A stretch of DNA of 64,000 bases. Origin: Dyella sp. 2HG41-7 (lineage in GTDB: Bacteria > Pseudomonadota > Gammaproteobacteria > Xanthomonadales > Rhodanobacteraceae). This document shows positions 62,008 through 64,000 of this stretch, in pieces. The position numbers were made by a program, and so were the translations under genes. Where the stretch lies: the NCBI RefSeq assembly GCF_021390675.1, contig NZ_JAJEJV010000004.1, forward strand, positions 1,364,001-1,428,000, read 5' to 3'. Within the stretch, counting starts at the first letter, position 1. Each line of letters begins with the position of its first letter. The notes below the pieces were generated by a model. It saw only the letters and a program-made list of their open reading frames with translations. It had not been told where the DNA came from and did not search any database.

Positions 62008-63285
62008 CTAACGCAGCGAAACGGCGGAAAGCGGGAATCTCAGGCGCATTTCCGCACCGTATTCCGTATTCGTGGCGATCAATTCGCCAGCGAGCCGTTC
62101 GGCCGTGGCTTCGGCCAGCGCCAGGCCGATACCCAGGCCGCTCTGTTTGTCGCTTTCCCCGATGGCGGCGGCCGCGCCGGTTGGCGCAAACCCAGGACCG
62201 CGATCACGCACGATCCACTCCAGCCAATCGTCGACTCGGCGAACTTCGAGGGCGACATGGTTGGAGTTTCGCAGCGATGACGCATCGACGGCGTTGTTGA
62301 GCAAGTTGAGCAATGCATGGCGCAGGCCAGGCGGCGTGCGCAGCACGAGATTGTCCAGTTGCGGCGATACGTGCAGCTCCAGCTCCGCTTCGGGGCGCAA
62401 TAGCTGAAAGCGTTCGAGGCAACCGTGGATAAAAGCGGAAAGCGCAATCTGCTCGGGCGCCTGCGACAACTGCGCTTTGCCGAAGGCGACCATCTCACGC
62501 AGGATGGTTCGGCAGCGTTCCACTTGGCCTTCCAGCAATTCCAGATCGTCGTCCAGCGCGGCGTCCGCCGTGTGTTCGCGGCGTAATTCGGGCAGCAGCG
62601 TGCGCATGGTCGACAGCGGCGTATTGAGTTCGTGCGCGGCGCCGGCCGCTTGCGTGGCGATCGCCATGATGCCTTCATCGCGCAACGCGCGTTCGCGGAT
62701 GCGCTGCACTTCCTGTTGTTGCTGACGCACGGCGGTGGCGAGTCGATTGATAAAGAAACCGAGCAGCAACGCTGTGATCACGAAGTTCACGCCCATGCCT
62801 GCCACATGCAACGAGAAGCCGTGATCGCTACTCATCGAGTCGTTTATTGGTAACGGTACATACCAGCGCACCAAGACGAAGTACGCGGCGCCGGCAATCG
62901 CTGCAATGGCGAGCACCGCGCGTACCGACAACGCCGCCGCGCCCAGCGCGATGGGCACCAACAGCAAGGTGATAAAGGGATTTCTTGCGCCACCGGTGAA
63001 ATAGAGCAGATAACTCAAAACGAGCGTGTCTGCGACGATGTGACACACCGTTTCCCACTCATGCACAGCCCAAGGCTGGCGGGTGCGCCATGCGGCGAAC
63101 ACGGCGAAGACGGCAAGCATATCGATGCCGAGCAACAGCGACAGCGTGGGGATATCGATATGCATCCACCACGAGCACACCATCACGGCCATGCTTTGGC
63201 CGGCAATCGCGCACAAACGCAGCCACGCGAGCGTGCGCGTCAGCGCAAACGGTCCAATCGGTTGCTTGAGTTGAAGTTGCGCCAT
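62008..63285 (-). CDS. regB: RegB/PrrB-type redox sensor histidine kinase
   Basis: This 425-residue kinase has about six membrane helices and the quinone-associated loop GGARNPF (98-104). The H box is AHELNTPLST (His218), the redox-box Cys258 lies in VERCRTILREM, the N-box is LLNLLNNAVDAS, and G boxes are DRGPGFAP and GLGIGLALAEA. All features of RegB are present, so it is expected to be an intact quinone/redox-responsive kinase. The start is ATG 63285, and it forms an operon with regA. Confidence 0.9.
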   Translation of the reverse strand: MAQLQLKQPIGPFALTRTLAWLRLCAIAGQSMAVMVCSWWMHIDIPTLSLLLGIDMLAVFAVFAAWRTRQPWAVHEWETVCHIVADTLVLSYLLYFTGGARNPFITLLLVPIALGAAALSVRAVLAIAAIAGAAYFVLVRWYVPLPINDSMSSDHGFSLHVAGMGVNFVITALLLGFFINRLATAVRQQQQEVQRIRERALRDEGIMAIATQAAGAAHELNTPLSTMRTLLPELRREHTADAALDDDLELLEGQVERCRTILREMVAFGKAQLSQAPEQIALSAFIHGCLERFQLLRPEAELELHVSPQLDNLVLRTPPGLRHALLNLLNNAVDASSLRNSNHVALEVRRVDDWLEWIVRDRGPGFAPTGAAAAIGESDKQSGLGIGLALAEATAERLAGELIATNTEYGAEMRLRFPLSAVSLR

Positions 63286-63339
63286 GACCAGCCCGGAGAG
63301 ATTGCGATCCGCCGCATGATACGGCGGATCGCAGGCAGA

Positions 63340-64000
63340 TCATGGCGTATTGAATTCCTCGCTGCGCACGGCGGGCAGCGGGTGATAGTTGGTGGCCGGG
63401 TCCGAATGGCTGGCGGAGAGTTTGTTCATCAGCGGCAGAATGCCGACCGCAATGGCGGTGCAGCCGATGCCCACGAAGCCGAGAATGTTGAACAGGTGCG
63501 TGTAGATGCTCAGCGACTGCAACGGATCGGTAATGTTGTCCGGAATATGCGCGATATTCGCCACCACGCTGCCGAGATATTGCGAGATGCCGACCGCGAC
63601 GTAATACGCGCCCATCATGAAGCCGCCCATGCGATCGGGAACATAGCGCGCAATCATCGCTAGGCCAAGGCCGCTGACCAGCAATTCGCCGAGCGAGTAC
63701 AGGCCGTAACCCCAGACCATGATCCACGACGACACCTGACCGTTCACCGCCCAGCTCGCGCCGAATCCGTACATGAAAAAGCCCAGCGCGACCGCGGCGA
63801 AACCCCACGCGAATTTCGCGGCGATCGAAGGATCTTTGCCGAGCTTGCCGAGCGAGTTGTAGATAAAAACCAACACCGGACTAAGCAGCACGATCCAGAT
63901 CGAGTTCAAGTTCTGGTATTGCTCGGGAATCCAGTTGAACAAATGAATCCCGAAGACGCTAAACGAAAGATCGACGTTGCGCTGAGCGAAAAGATTCAGC
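63340..64000 (-). CDS. POT-family di-/tripeptide:proton symporter, C-terminal part
   Basis: The frame is open to the window edge, so about 219 C-terminal residues are seen and the N-terminus lies outside. Text just inside the edge, LNLFAQRNVDLS, followed by NLNSIWIVLLSPVLVFIYNS, is typical of the second half of proton-dependent oligopeptide transporters. Helices 7-12 follow, including LYSLGELLVSGLGLAMIARY and GGFMMGAYYVAVGISQYLG. It is an inner-membrane peptide importer of the PTR2/DtpT type. Substrate range is unknown. Confidence 0.92.
   Translation of the reverse strand, partial: LNLFAQRNVDLSFSVFGIHLFNWIPEQYQNLNSIWIVLLSPVLVFIYNSLGKLGKDPSIAAKFAWGFAAVALGFFMYGFGASWAVNGQVSSWIMVWGYGLYSLGELLVSGLGLAMIARYVPDRMGGFMMGAYYVAVGISQYLGSVVANIAHIPDNITDPLQSLSIYTHLFNILGFVGIGCTAIAVGILPLMNKLSASHSDPATNYHPLPAVRSEEFNTP

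Overview
The window is 64 kb of GC-rich, gene-dense chromosome from a gammaproteobacterium, most probably in the Xanthomonadales and closest in style to Rhodanobacteraceae such as Dyella or Rhodanobacter. That placement is inferred from gene content and order: a Pil-Chp cluster without pilK, aroK-aroB-WGR-hemE, proC-yggT beside pilT-pilU, gshB-tonB-algH-ruvX-pyrB divergent from pilG, and GC-rich REP-like hairpins. I saw no rRNA, tRNA, CRISPR array, prophage or transposase. Both ends cut genes: relA at the left and a POT-family peptide transporter at the right.

Layout. 1-10.6 kb: relA 3' end, a membrane TPR protein coupled to an SDR protein, PBP1b (mrcB) coupled to a TPR lipoprotein that looks like LpoP, tyrA, a MAPEG protein and the iron-sulfur helicase yoaA. 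10.6-19 kb: a sugar transporter, then hemE, a WGR protein, aroB and aroK, an epimerase-like protein, a LuxR-type regulator and a P-loop kinase. Three large inverted-repeat elements (10613-10879, 15046-15333, 18687-18975) are interspersed here. 19-25.5 kb: pdxH, yjbQ, a BtuF-like protein, yggT, proC and the pilus retraction ATPases pilT and pilU. 25.5-31.4 kb (minus strand): a large lipoprotein, then pyrB, ruvX, algH, a TonB protein and gshB. 31.7-43.3 kb: the Pil-Chp chemosensory system pilG-pilH-pilI-pilJ-chpA-chpB-chpC. 43.4-50 kb: rsmE, a small secreted protein, bioA, and the operon gspN-hisN-nudE-cysQ-mazG. 50-58 kb: a GSGD-repeat secreted protein, an anion-transporter-like protein, a GST, ybbP-ybbA divergent from tesA, and an OmpR-type two-component pair. 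58-64 kb: a DUF559 gene between inverted REP-like repeats, a fused 3-oxoacid CoA-transferase, a periplasmic isoaspartyl peptidase, a RegB/RegA redox pair and the partial peptide transporter.

How it works together. PilT, PilU, Pil-Chp and the TonB protein beside gshB all bear on type IV pilus motility. The Pil-Chp set appears to lack adaptation: no pilK methyltransferase is present and the CheB-like ChpB has alanine where the catalytic serine should be. NudE, CysQ, MazG and a HisN-like phosphatase form a compact nucleotide and phosphate clean-up operon.

The most unusual signal is the set of three cloverleaf-like elements of 267-289 bp. Each has 31-32 bp terminal inverted repeats enclosing hairpin A, a tiny central hairpin and hairpin B, with no unpaired base at the junctions. 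Two are diverged copies whose sequence changes preserve pairing. The third has the same layout with a different sequence. They abut or enter aroK, aroB, pdxH and yoaA.
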